64,000 bases of DNA from Bolinopsis microptera (taxonomy: Eukaryota > Ctenophora > Tentaculata > Lobata > Bolinopsidae), in assembly GCF_026151205.1 (NCBI RefSeq), contig NC_087082.1, forward strand, positions 13,239,865-13,303,864. The letters run 5' to 3'. Under the pieces are notes generated by a model, which was given only the letters and a program-made list of their open reading frames with translations, was not told the DNA's origin and did not search any database. The first letter of the stretch is position 1. Each line of letters begins with the position of its first letter. Below, one piece after another: positions 43,058 through 51,831 of the stretch. Position numbers and translations under genes: made by a program.

Positions 43058-44533
43058 TTAGTTTTTGGTATTCCTCAATTTGCGAGAGCAGTCCTCTAAT
43101 CTGATAATTTTAACAAGTTCCCTTCTCAATGATTTTGGAGTTAAGAGATACACTAAGGGAGAGAATCCAATCAGGATTTGTAGCACCGAGTAGAAAACAT
43201 CAAAAACAAAGGAAAAATATCTTCCCTCCACATAGCATAACAAGCATTTTAGTTATATCAACAGTGAACAGTGTAGACAATCATCCCAGCCCAGGGTAGC
43301 GTTGTGGTAAGACAGACTATCACAGTGGAGTTCCCACCTACGAGTGGTGGCTGAGAGGTGATGTACAGCGCAACAACAAAAATGTTTGGTAGAAGAAGCC
43401 CCACCACCAGGACAGTGCTGTAGAAAGCCTTGCATTCCGACTTGTTTCTATCATCGTAGCTACAGTAAACCATCTTATCGCTTTTGTCTTTGAATAATAT
43501 GATTTGAAGAACCACTTTACAGAGCCCAAAACTTGGAGCAGCTGCTATAAGCCCACATATAAATACTGCCCCTCCGAATGCAGCTAGCTGGTATTTCTTC
43601 TTTATAAAGTCGAAACAACAGAGAGGGAAGGTTACGAAGTTGCTCCTTACAACAGTGATGATCAGAATACTGTATCCAAGCAGAAGAAGAGTTAACGGGT
43701 GATACTTGTAATATATCTGTTCCAGGACCGTCGACGAGTCCAACTCGGCGCGCGTCCTGGTAGGTTGTAAACCTACAAAAGAAGAGCAAATGTTTGGAGA
43801 GCTTGCTTTATTTTTGTATCACGTGGTGACGGCTCTTACTAAATCGCTCGCCCAAAAATTTCACGTGACTTTGGTTTTTTTGGTTTTGCAGCCGTACAAA
43901 ACGGTTTTACATAAACCCAAGCCCTAAATAATCGAATTCACGTTTTACTAGCCTGTCATGTGACCAAAACGGTTTTTTGCCCATAACTCTCCAGGGAAGC
44001 ATTTTAACCCTACGTCATGGGGGGTGATTCGGAATCAGCGTCCAAAAATACACCGGTTTAGATCACTTTCATGCCTAAAGGGCCTTTTCACAAGAATTTT
44101 CTTTAAATTTGGGCGAGCGATTTATAGTAGGAGCGCGTGGTGACCCCCACTGTCGCTTCACTATAGAGTTTCACCTGTAGAGTTTCTACGATACAGGGGA
44201 GCCGCGCACTCGTGCGCGGCGGGTCATACAACGTATGACAACTTTATTTCACATCTAGATTGTGTTTCTTTAGGGTCCAATAGTTCAGTTATCCATGAAA
44301 CTGTGAGAAGCATTAGAAGAAGCATTATATATAGAACAATATGGAGACATAAATATTAATCAGTGATCTAAAGCGTTTGAAGATGATGTAGAAAGCCAAA
44401 AAACTGAATATTATCAAAGCAATGGAGCTGGGAAAAGAGAAGCTCATACTAAAAGTAAGATTGTGTTTAAATGGGTTTGGAACAACAGGATCTGGTGCCT
44501 CAGATATTGGGTAAGATGTATGGCCGGGTGTTG
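43058..44533 (-). pseudogene. Class A-like GPCR, probably decayed, with a MITE in its intron
   Basis: Read on the minus strand. The segment 44533-44225 encodes an extracellular stretch with an NLT glycosylation site, TM1 (SIALIIFSFLAFYIIFKRF) and, after a shift at a TATATA run, TM2 (IMLLLMLLTVSWITELL) with a cysteine-containing loop. The next exon, from about 43790 after a TTTTGTAG acceptor, gives TM3 (LTLLLLGYSILIITVV), TM4 (AAFGGAVFICGLIAAAPSF), a cysteine-bearing loop 2, TM5 (STVLVVGLLLPNIFVVAL) and TM6 (TVIVCLTTTLPWAGMIVY). After another frame change near 43250, TM7 follows (QILIGFSPLVYLL, an NPxxY-like SPLVY). Two frame changes suggest a pseudogene, although short introns or sequence errors cannot be excluded. 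There is no DRY motif. Confidence 0.6.
43842..44122. mobile_element. Tc1/mariner-type MITE (281 bp) with TA duplication
   Basis: The inverted ends AATCGCTCGCCCAAA and TTTGGGCGAGCGATT are flanked by TA on both sides (43840-43841 and 44123-44124), as for Tc1/mariner elements. The interior block GGTGATTCGGAATCAGCGTC is related, in the opposite orientation, to the element at 46831-47183. Confidence 0.75.
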
Positions 44534-46439
44534 TTGATATAGTAGTTTACCAACAAACTAGGACTCGACCGGTGACCGAACTTTTGAGGGGGTCCCGGAC
44601 CCCAACTGCCAAACGGTTCCCGCGGGGCAGCCACGCCCATATTTGGCCCAAATTAGGCTCAATTTTGCCAAATACCCTAAATATGCCCAAAACCCAGATT
44701 TTAGGTGCCTAACTTGTAGCTTGTAGTCCCTTGAACTCGTATATACATTTTCATCAAGATTGAAAAAAATGACTGAGTAATATGAGCCAAAAACCATATG
44801 ACCATATTTGGGCATACGCACCAAATTTGATCGATTTTGGCCCATAAATTGGTCAAATATCAATATTTTTGAATGAAACCAAATTTATATGGAAGGTAAG
44901 CTTATACTACACATTCTCTATGATTAACAGCTCAGTATCTACCTAACTATGGATTCTGTGTTCAAATAATCGCAAAAAATGAACAAAATTGCCCATATCT
45001 TAGTTTGCGATATTTTCGAAACTGACTTCGCTCAAAACAATAGAACTCAATAGGGTTTCAATATTTTTACATCAAATTTTCAGAATCAATGTAGGATCGC
45101 ATTTCGACCTTAAGTTTTAATATGGAATTTTGAGTTAGGCCTTTTTAAAAATTTGGCGGCCAAATTCTGAAAAATGCCCGGCTAATGAGTTGCGAATTAT
45201 AAGGGTATTTTAAAGATTCTGTGCCGAATTAGGCTGCATATTGAATAATAATATACCCTGTATTTCATTTTGAGATTATACCACGAATTGATTTAATAAC
45301 CTTTATTAAAGATAAACGGAGAAGCTGAATGAAATGCCTCGCAATTGAAGACCAATAATAGCTCGGCTAGCAGATCACGTGACGATGAAGCGAAGCGGAT
45401 GTTAGACAGGGAGACTAGTTCATGGTAGTAAGTTTATTGGGGTTCCTTGATCTGAGTGGGGTTTTAATTAAAAAACGTAGATTTCAAATTAGCAGGCTAA
45501 AATTGATCAATGCAATGATAATTTATAAGTGTTGTAACAGGAGCTTATAATAAAAAGAGAGCTGAGGTGAGTATGGAGAGTGGTTTGGAATTTTAAATTT
45601 AGTGATTTTCTAATGAGCCCGGTATTTATCAATATCATTGTTACTGTTGAGTTCAATTATTATTAACAGTGGCACTAGTACGCTATTGATAAAACTTTTC
45701 TAGTTGGCAGATCGTGCGTTTTAGCTCCCCTCGGTCTGCACGTTTTCGACTCAATTAATATAAATGAACTCATTTGTAAAACGTGATCATTTGATAGATT
45801 ATAGAATATAGGTAGTATTGTGTAATATGTATCTATGTTAGTGAGTTATTATTATGTAGTGGAAGTGGAACATCGAGTTCTGGTCTACGTGAAAGGTTGG
45901 GCGGATCTGCACCTGGGAGAGTGCAGTTAATGCACCACCTCAGAGGAGAGGGGCTGTGAGACAATAAAGTTAGAGTTAAGGGCTTTAAAACACAATGATG
46001 TTCAGCGATTTAGACTGCACCTGGGAGATGATAAACATATCGCTTCAGAGTTAACTTTAAGGATAACAGCCTCATATAATAGAGATCATCATCAAAGGGG
46101 TAGGAGTGGCTAGTCAACAGAGTGCGAAGGTAACAGCTGAACCTGTAACTCTGGTTGAGTTCTGGTTGGCCGGGAGAGGGATCGACAGGGGACATATTAG
46201 TGTCATGGGTCATGGTTTATTTAAGCTAGGATTTTCAGCGTGAATATATACAAGTATTGACGGCCGACTTTATAGTATGTCTGGATATAGTAAGACTAAT
46301 AGTGTAGTGATTGTATTTTATATAGTGTATATTTCTATCGTTTTATAATACGTGTATTAAATTATTAATCATTAGGCCTTCAACGTCAGTGTGTAATAAT
46401 CGCCACTGTTCGTATCAATTAAACTTAAAGCAGGAATAC
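44534..46439. other. Intergenic region without recognised gene
   Basis: AT-rich. A minus-strand frame of about 100 codons at 44558-44863 has no family features. Upstream GPCR sequence could extend into its left end. No RNA gene was seen. Confidence 0.4.
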
Positions 46440-46590
46440 CCACTGCTTACACATTTGCTAAACTTGTGTGCTAAAACCGGGAAATCTGCATTTCTTAGTC
46501 TTACACGTTAACATGTGGTCAGGTGGTACTCATAAAGTCATAAGAACTTTAGAGCATAAATGATATTGATATCAAAAAATTATCCGACAA
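46440..46590 (+). repeat. Direct repeat flanking the TSP1/F-lectin gene, left copy
   Basis: The segment with TTACACGTTA, an ATAAATGA-CATTGATATCA-like stretch and GCTAAAACCGGGAAAT is repeated, diverged, at about 48655-48805 downstream of the gene in the same orientation. Confidence 0.6.
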
Positions 46591-46711
46591 TGTTTAACAA
46601 TTCTTTGATTTATTAATTTTCATCACATTTTCATCATTATCATTATCGATTATTTTTCTATTATTAACGAAGAAAATTTGTATTTTGTTTTCCAACTGTA
46701 TACTTGCAGCA

Positions 46712-48407
46712 ATGAAGAAATTTACATATTTTATGGTCGGTTTTCTGCTTCTTTTCGGAATAAATACTGCTAGAATCAACACGGTACGTATTTCCGAATT
46801 CCAATAACAATTATAAAAACGAGCGTGCTGAATCACTCTACAGTCGATCTTCGAAATTTTTCTAAAAGGGCCCCTAACAGTTGAAACCAACTTCGATCGA
46901 CGTATTTTCGGACGCTGATTCCCAATCACCCCCCATGACATAGGGTTAAAATGCTCCCCTAGCGAGATATTGGCGAAAAACTGACTCGATCGCGTGATAT
47001 GACCATATACGGAAGTTAGTCTAATTTCTCGTTAGGGTTAGGGTTTCAGCATATGCTTTTGTTAGAGATTGGGTTAGGGTTAGGGTTGGAATCAGATTAG
47101 AGGGCTATGATTTCGAATAGTCATTCAGGGCCACCAAGAGAACGTGTTTAAGAAGTCACGTGACAGTCGAGTGTAGAGTGATTAATCATCATCCTTATAA
47201 AAACATAACTGCTGCATCTCCCACATATTGTTAACTCCTTAGAGTAGTAATAGTATACACTATAAACTATACAGTAAAACCCCGAAAATCAGCATAAATT
47301 GAAATAATATTAATGGTATTATTGCAGAGTTCATTTTAAAAATTAACCTTATCCTTATTAGTATTTTTTCATTTCATGGTGCTTGCCCCTTAGCTATTTT
47401 ACGTTTTTCAGGAACAAGAATCGAAAGAAATTGCTGCGGACGATCTCAAGGACCTTATCTTTACATCTATGCACAACATCGTATCCCTAAATGGTCTGGT
47501 TACTGAACTTACCCAAAGAATAGCCCAACTTACACTCTCGTTCGTTGATACTAAAACAGAAACAAAAATGGTGAAAACAGATATAGAAGACTTGAAGAAG
47601 GAGATGTATAAAGTAAATGAGGAGTTAAAGAAACTGAAGGAGTCTCGTGAGGGAAAGTGGACTGAGTACGGTGACTGGTCAGAGTGCTCAGCTGAGTGTG
47701 GGGGTGGAATACAGAACAGAACCAGATCCTGTACCAACCCTGGCCCTGCTAATGGAGAAGCTAATTGTGAGGGAGATGAAGAACAAACTCAGACGTGCAA
47801 TATGGACAAATGCCCAGTTAATGGAGGATGGACAAGTTGGGCAGATTGGTCCCAATGTTCTGTGCCGTGTGGAGGAGCTGGAACTAAAACGAGAAACAGG
47901 ACCTGCACAAATCCCTCTGTAGCACACGGAGGTAACGAATGTACTGGAACAGGCTCGGAAACTGGATCCTGTAACAAAGGAAACTGCGGCAATGTGGCCC
48001 GGATAGGAACAGCAACTCAAGTGAATACATACCATTCGCCTTCAACTGCCGACAAGGCAATTGATGGTAACACTGATGGTCATTGGAGTAGAAATTCTGT
48101 TGCAGGCCCTGCAACGGCTGGAAGTGGCGGTTGGTGGGCTCTTACGTTTCCTGAACCAATGTACATAGATTCTATCGATATTTATGGTCGAACGGGTTGC
48201 TGCGAACACGAAATCGACGGATCTACTGTCTCGATTGACGATCGAATAGTCAAGACCCTATATCACACCGGAAGTTTCCTTTACCAACTGACAACAATCA
48301 GAAGGGTTGGATCTCGAATAAAATTCAGGGGTCACGGGTCAGCTGATAGCAATAAGCATCTCGTCTTGGCTGAAGTTATGGTCTATGGAACATATGCAAA
48401 CGGTTAA
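46712..48407 (+). CDS. Secreted protein: signal peptide, coiled coil, two thrombospondin type-1 repeats, F-type lectin-like domain
   Basis: Exon 1 (46712-46783) encodes a 24-residue signal-peptide-like start, MKKFTYFMVGFLLLFGIN. Exon 2 (47412-48407) joins in phase 0. The mature part has an acidic lead, then a heptad-like helix (TKMVKTDIEDLKKEMYKVNE) suited to oligomerisation. Two TSP1 repeats follow (WTEYGDWSECSAECGGG and WTSWADWSQCSVPCGG), each with the W-x-x-W-x-x-C motif. The C-terminal domain is F5/8-type, closest to fucolectins (AIDGNTDGHWSR, GGWWALTFP, IYGRTGCCEHEIDGSTVSI, VMVYGT). In F-type lectins fucose is held by an R-x-D-x4-R motif; here it reads R-T-G-CCEH-E, so the canonical residues are missing. 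The protein is probably extracellular, in matrix, mucus or defence; its ligand is unknown. The intron carries a MITE. Confidence 0.82.
46831..47183. mobile_element. MITE-like element with short telomere-like repeats
   Basis: Inverted ends AATCACTCTACA and TGTAGAGTGATT bound about 350 bp inside the TSP1/F-lectin intron. An internal block (GGACGCTGATTCCCAATCAC) matches the reverse complement of the element at 43842-44122. Two short TTAGGG runs (near 47033 and 47075) lie inside. No target duplication was identified. Confidence 0.6.
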
Positions 48408-48654
48408 ATTGAAAACGCGACTCTCCTCACGATTGTATTATGAGCTATGCAATGAAATATATTACATATATTAATATAGTGTAACATAATCAATTAATGA
48501 TACGTTTGTCTCACTGTTTCCTTTATTGTTTCCATTAACTCATTAAGATTGTTAAACATATAGAAAGTAAATCAATAAAATTCTGTTGGGATAAGACTGA
48601 AAAGCACAAAATCGTCACAGATGGTTCCAGATATGTATCGTATATCTCCCATAC

Positions 48655-48805
48655 TAATAGTTTTTAAGTAGGCAGATCTTGCGTTTCAGCTCCCCCAATT
48701 CAACCTATTTGTTAAAACCAGGAAATTTGTATCTCTTACACGTTAGCAGCTCGCACCTTTAGACTTAGAGTATAAATGACATTGATATCAGAAATATCCA
48801 GCCTC
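48655..48805 (+). repeat. Direct repeat flanking the TSP1/F-lectin gene, right copy
   Basis: Diverged copy of 46440-46590 (TTAAAACCAGGAAATTTGTA, TTACACGTTAGCAG, GACATTGATATCAGAAATAT). It suggests that the gene or its promoter region was once tandemly duplicated, or that a dispersed repeat lies on both sides. Confidence 0.6.
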
Positions 48806-49667
48806 TGGCTTTAGTTATTTGACCTCGAATAGTCCAATCTGGTGACCCATTAACAAACACTTGCAATCAGAATCTCCATCAAAAGATCCGACTAGAGCTT
48901 AAAATTCACATGTTCGAAAAATTAACGTTTACACCACCACGTGTGCTGATTATAATGCATAAACGGGGGTTTCAATAATTTGATTAGAATTTTTACACAG
49001 TTCATGTTAAATGTCAATGGCTGAGTTGTCGCTGTTCATTATATACGGATCACTGCATAAGCTGCATTAAATTTAATTCGGAAAATTATGGGTAGCTGAA
49101 TCGAACCAATGATCGGAATTTAATTTAATAAGTCAGGTCTCCGTCTAGGTGGTGTGTTACATCTCTGATTCACGTTCTCATTTTCAACACAAGTGTGATT
49201 TAGTGTGAACTTATTATGTTGCACTCTTGTAGTACAGCTGCTGCTCTCATTATGAATTGTATTTGTAAAACGGGGGTTTCGATAATTTGATTCGAATTTT
49301 TACACAGTACATATTACTATATACAAAGAAACACTATTTTGATGAGAAAATTAAGTACAAGCCTCATGAAAGATCTTCGAATACATTTTTTGCTAAGGAT
49401 TATTATAAATATTTTACACTGCAACGTTCAGTAATGCTATTTAAAATTGAAAGGTTTCTATTATAATTCGAAATTGTAATGATAATACATGAATAAAATA
49501 TAGCGCACGACATTGATCAATTCCTGGTACCCCTTCCCTAGTGACATTTGTAATATCTGCAAGTAAATTGTTTCGGAATCCCTGCCCAACATTCCTTTAA
49601 TAAAAATTCTGGAAAATCTCCCCTCCTCTTAACCCAGCTCGTGCCTGAAAGCAAACATCTACTTCTC
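48806..49667. repeat. Spacer with a two-copy direct repeat
   Basis: The block AACGGGGGTTTC-ATAATTTGATT, running on to TTTTTACACAGT, occurs at about 48962 and 49269. The rest is AT-rich with no gene recognised. Confidence 0.6.
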
Positions 49668-49961
49668 CTAAAGTGCCACCAGTTTCTCCCTCTTCTCTTT
49701 CTCCAGCAATTTCATTTCAAGTTCCTTGATCTCGGCAGTAGTCAAGTACCTCAGCACTCCATGCACTCGGTTATCCTCGTCTTCAGTCATTCTACCGTCC
49801 ATACACCGGTACACGATTCTACCAAGCTCGATCACATCTGGGAGGGTATAAGTCAGTTTGGAAGTGTCTTGAGATGAGATTTGAGATGCAGTTTGCCGAC
49901 GATACAGTTTGCTTACGGTTAAATTAAAGATAACAAGTAAAAGTAGCTTAGTTTGCAGCAT
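49668..49961 (-). CDS. Small secreted protein, family not recognised
   Basis: A single-exon frame of 97 residues starts at ATG 49961. It has a clear signal-peptide-like start (MLQTKLLLLVIFNLTVSKL). The mature part is charged: LPDVIELGRIVYRCMDGRM, then DEDNRVHGVLRYLTTAEIKE and a Lys/Glu-rich end. A single cysteine is present and there are no membrane segments after the leader. I do not recognise a family. Its head-to-tail position just downstream of the cysteine-rich secreted gene on the same strand raises the possibility that the two belong to one transcript or a local secreted-protein cluster, but they share no sequence. It could also be a 3' exon of an unannotated transcript. Confidence 0.45.
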   Translation of the reverse strand: MLQTKLLLLVIFNLTVSKLYRRQTASQISSQDTSKLTYTLPDVIELGRIVYRCMDGRMTEDEDNRVHGVLRYLTTAEIKELEMKLLEKEKREKLVAL

Positions 49962-50011
49962 AAATTCGCAGAATAAGTAGTAGTTGATAACCTATCGAAT
50001 ATGATTTGACT

Positions 50012-51404
50012 TTAAACATAGTCTTCAATTAAATCACAAAAAATAACTGTGGACGTACCATTGTGAAAGACGATATTGTTGTTGATGAAACAAGGGCAGT
50101 CCTTCTCCTCGCAGTGAATAATGTCGTTACCGTAACACGTGCACATCTCACAGTCCTTCTTGAACTTCTCCCCAACATCGTAGTTCATTCCGTTCACTGA
50201 GCACTTGTCAGGGCACTGCAAAGTTTGTTTGATTTTTGAATGTAGGTATTGATTTCTTGGAATCTATAAAGTACAGTTTATCTTGATAGTAGATCGGTTC
50301 CCCGACAGACGCCCTAAGTTGATGTGCTTGGTTCCTCACTAAGTCTGGTTATTAAGGCGTGGTTAAGCCAAACTTAAGGGACACTTAAGGCACAGTATTC
50401 ACTGAACTTATAATTCGATGTACTATGAGGCCTCATGTTGTTGTGTTAAATTTTTGCTCTGTGAAGAGAGAAATAAGAAAACATTGTTATTGCTAGAGTT
50501 TTTATTGTGAAGAGCAACTCTGGCGAACACACGAAACTAAAACATCAGTCGAACAAAATATAAGTTCTTCGAATTGCATGGGGTCAAGCATAGTGAGGAA
50601 GTGTTACTGTCATGACTCATGATTATAGAGATAACGTTAATTGAAAGTTAGCATTGCAACTATTCATAAATTATAGTGGATGCAAACAAAAAGCTTGCAA
50701 TAGATAAACAAAGCTATAATGTATTATTGTTACTTAAACTTAAAAGTTAAAGCAACTATTATACGAGGGGAATAAATTCCAACTTTTATAATTAAACAAT
50801 ATTCAGGACGCACCTCTCGGTTAATACAAGTGAAAGATCCATCATCGCACTCGCAGTTGTCACATGTTTCGTCATTGTACCACTTCGTTCCATGGTCGTA
50901 TCTATTCCCCTTGTAGAAACACTGTCTGGGGCACTTTAGTGTTGCTGGGCACTTAATGTGGCCTGGGGTGGTGCGGTTGAAACATAGAAGTGAATACGAT
51001 AGTTTGTAAACAATAGCTTTAAAATAACAGATGTTAATTGTCTTCAGCTGTGCAGGTGGAAGGGTTAAAAGTCAACCTGCAGTCTGCACCACTTTATATA
51101 AAATATCTTATGATATTCGGTCCTATCACGGATTGGTCTGGGAATGATATATCATATTTATAAGTTGAATTAAGTATGCATTGCTTAAATATGAATATCA
51201 CATGACTTCAGGTTGAAACTATCAGCACCTTTAAATCGTTATCCTAGTCAACATTTCATTCTTACCGGGTAAACAGACGCACTCATCACATCCGATCGTT
51301 ATTATCTGGTTGACTCTGTACTCGCTGCCATCGTGACTGCACCCATGAGGGGCTAAGTGAGCCAGACTCACCAGTGTGCTCAGTGTTACCACAATCAGCA
51401 ACAT
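50012..51404 (-). CDS. Secreted cysteine-rich protein with von Willebrand C-like repeats
   Basis: Three exons on the minus strand: 51404-51266, 50944-50814 and 50215-50012, joined in phases 1 and 0, encode 157 residues. Exon 1 carries a signal peptide (MLLIVVTLSTLVSLA) and a first half-repeat (CDECVCLPG). Exon 2 encodes a repeat with CPRQCFYKGNRYDHG, then CDNCECDDGSFTC. Exon 3 encodes a matching one with CPDKCSVNGMNYDVGEKF, then CEMCTCYGNDIIHC. The C-x-x-C-x-C and CP-x-x-C spacing is typical of VWC/chordin-like modules, which bind growth factors or matrix. The short tail after CPCFINNN has no known motif. Each exon holds about one module, fitting origin by exon duplication. Function cannot be specified further. 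Confidence 0.7.
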
Positions 51405-51827
51405 CTCTTCAAATTAGTCCTTTATCAAAACTTACCAGGGTCTCCTAAATGGAGTTTTGAACGAAATTAAATGGATGAATCAGCTTTTCTAAATTTAATA
51501 CGGCTTTGAGCGGCATTTATAATATAGGTGTCAAATATACGTTATGGGTGATAATTTATAGAATTGGGTCACGGGACTCGGAACATATTTCAAAAATATG
51601 CTTATATTAGCCACATATGGCTATATTCCAAAACGCTAGAACTAGAAGTACATGACATTAAACGGCACAGTTCGAACCGAGTACGGTAAAATCGGTATCA
51701 TGTGTAAGTTTATAACCTACTAAAAGTACTAACGACGTTATAATATTTCAAATAAATATTTGACGGGTATCTGTACCATCCACCCGTTAAGGTATCATCA
51801 TCACAGGTTAAAATTGTATTTGTCACC
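51405..51827. other. Upstream region of the cysteine-rich secreted gene
   Basis: AT-rich, presumably promoter and 5' flank of the minus-strand gene. No specific regulatory site can be supported. Confidence 0.35.
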
Positions 51828-51831
51828 TTAA

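Noticed and set aside
44558-44863. 101-codon minus-strand frame
   Set aside because: No family features, no signal peptide, in AT-rich intergenic DNA beside a decayed GPCR.
47030-47090. Interstitial telomere
   Set aside because: Only two to three TTAGGG units at each of two spots, inside a MITE-like element.
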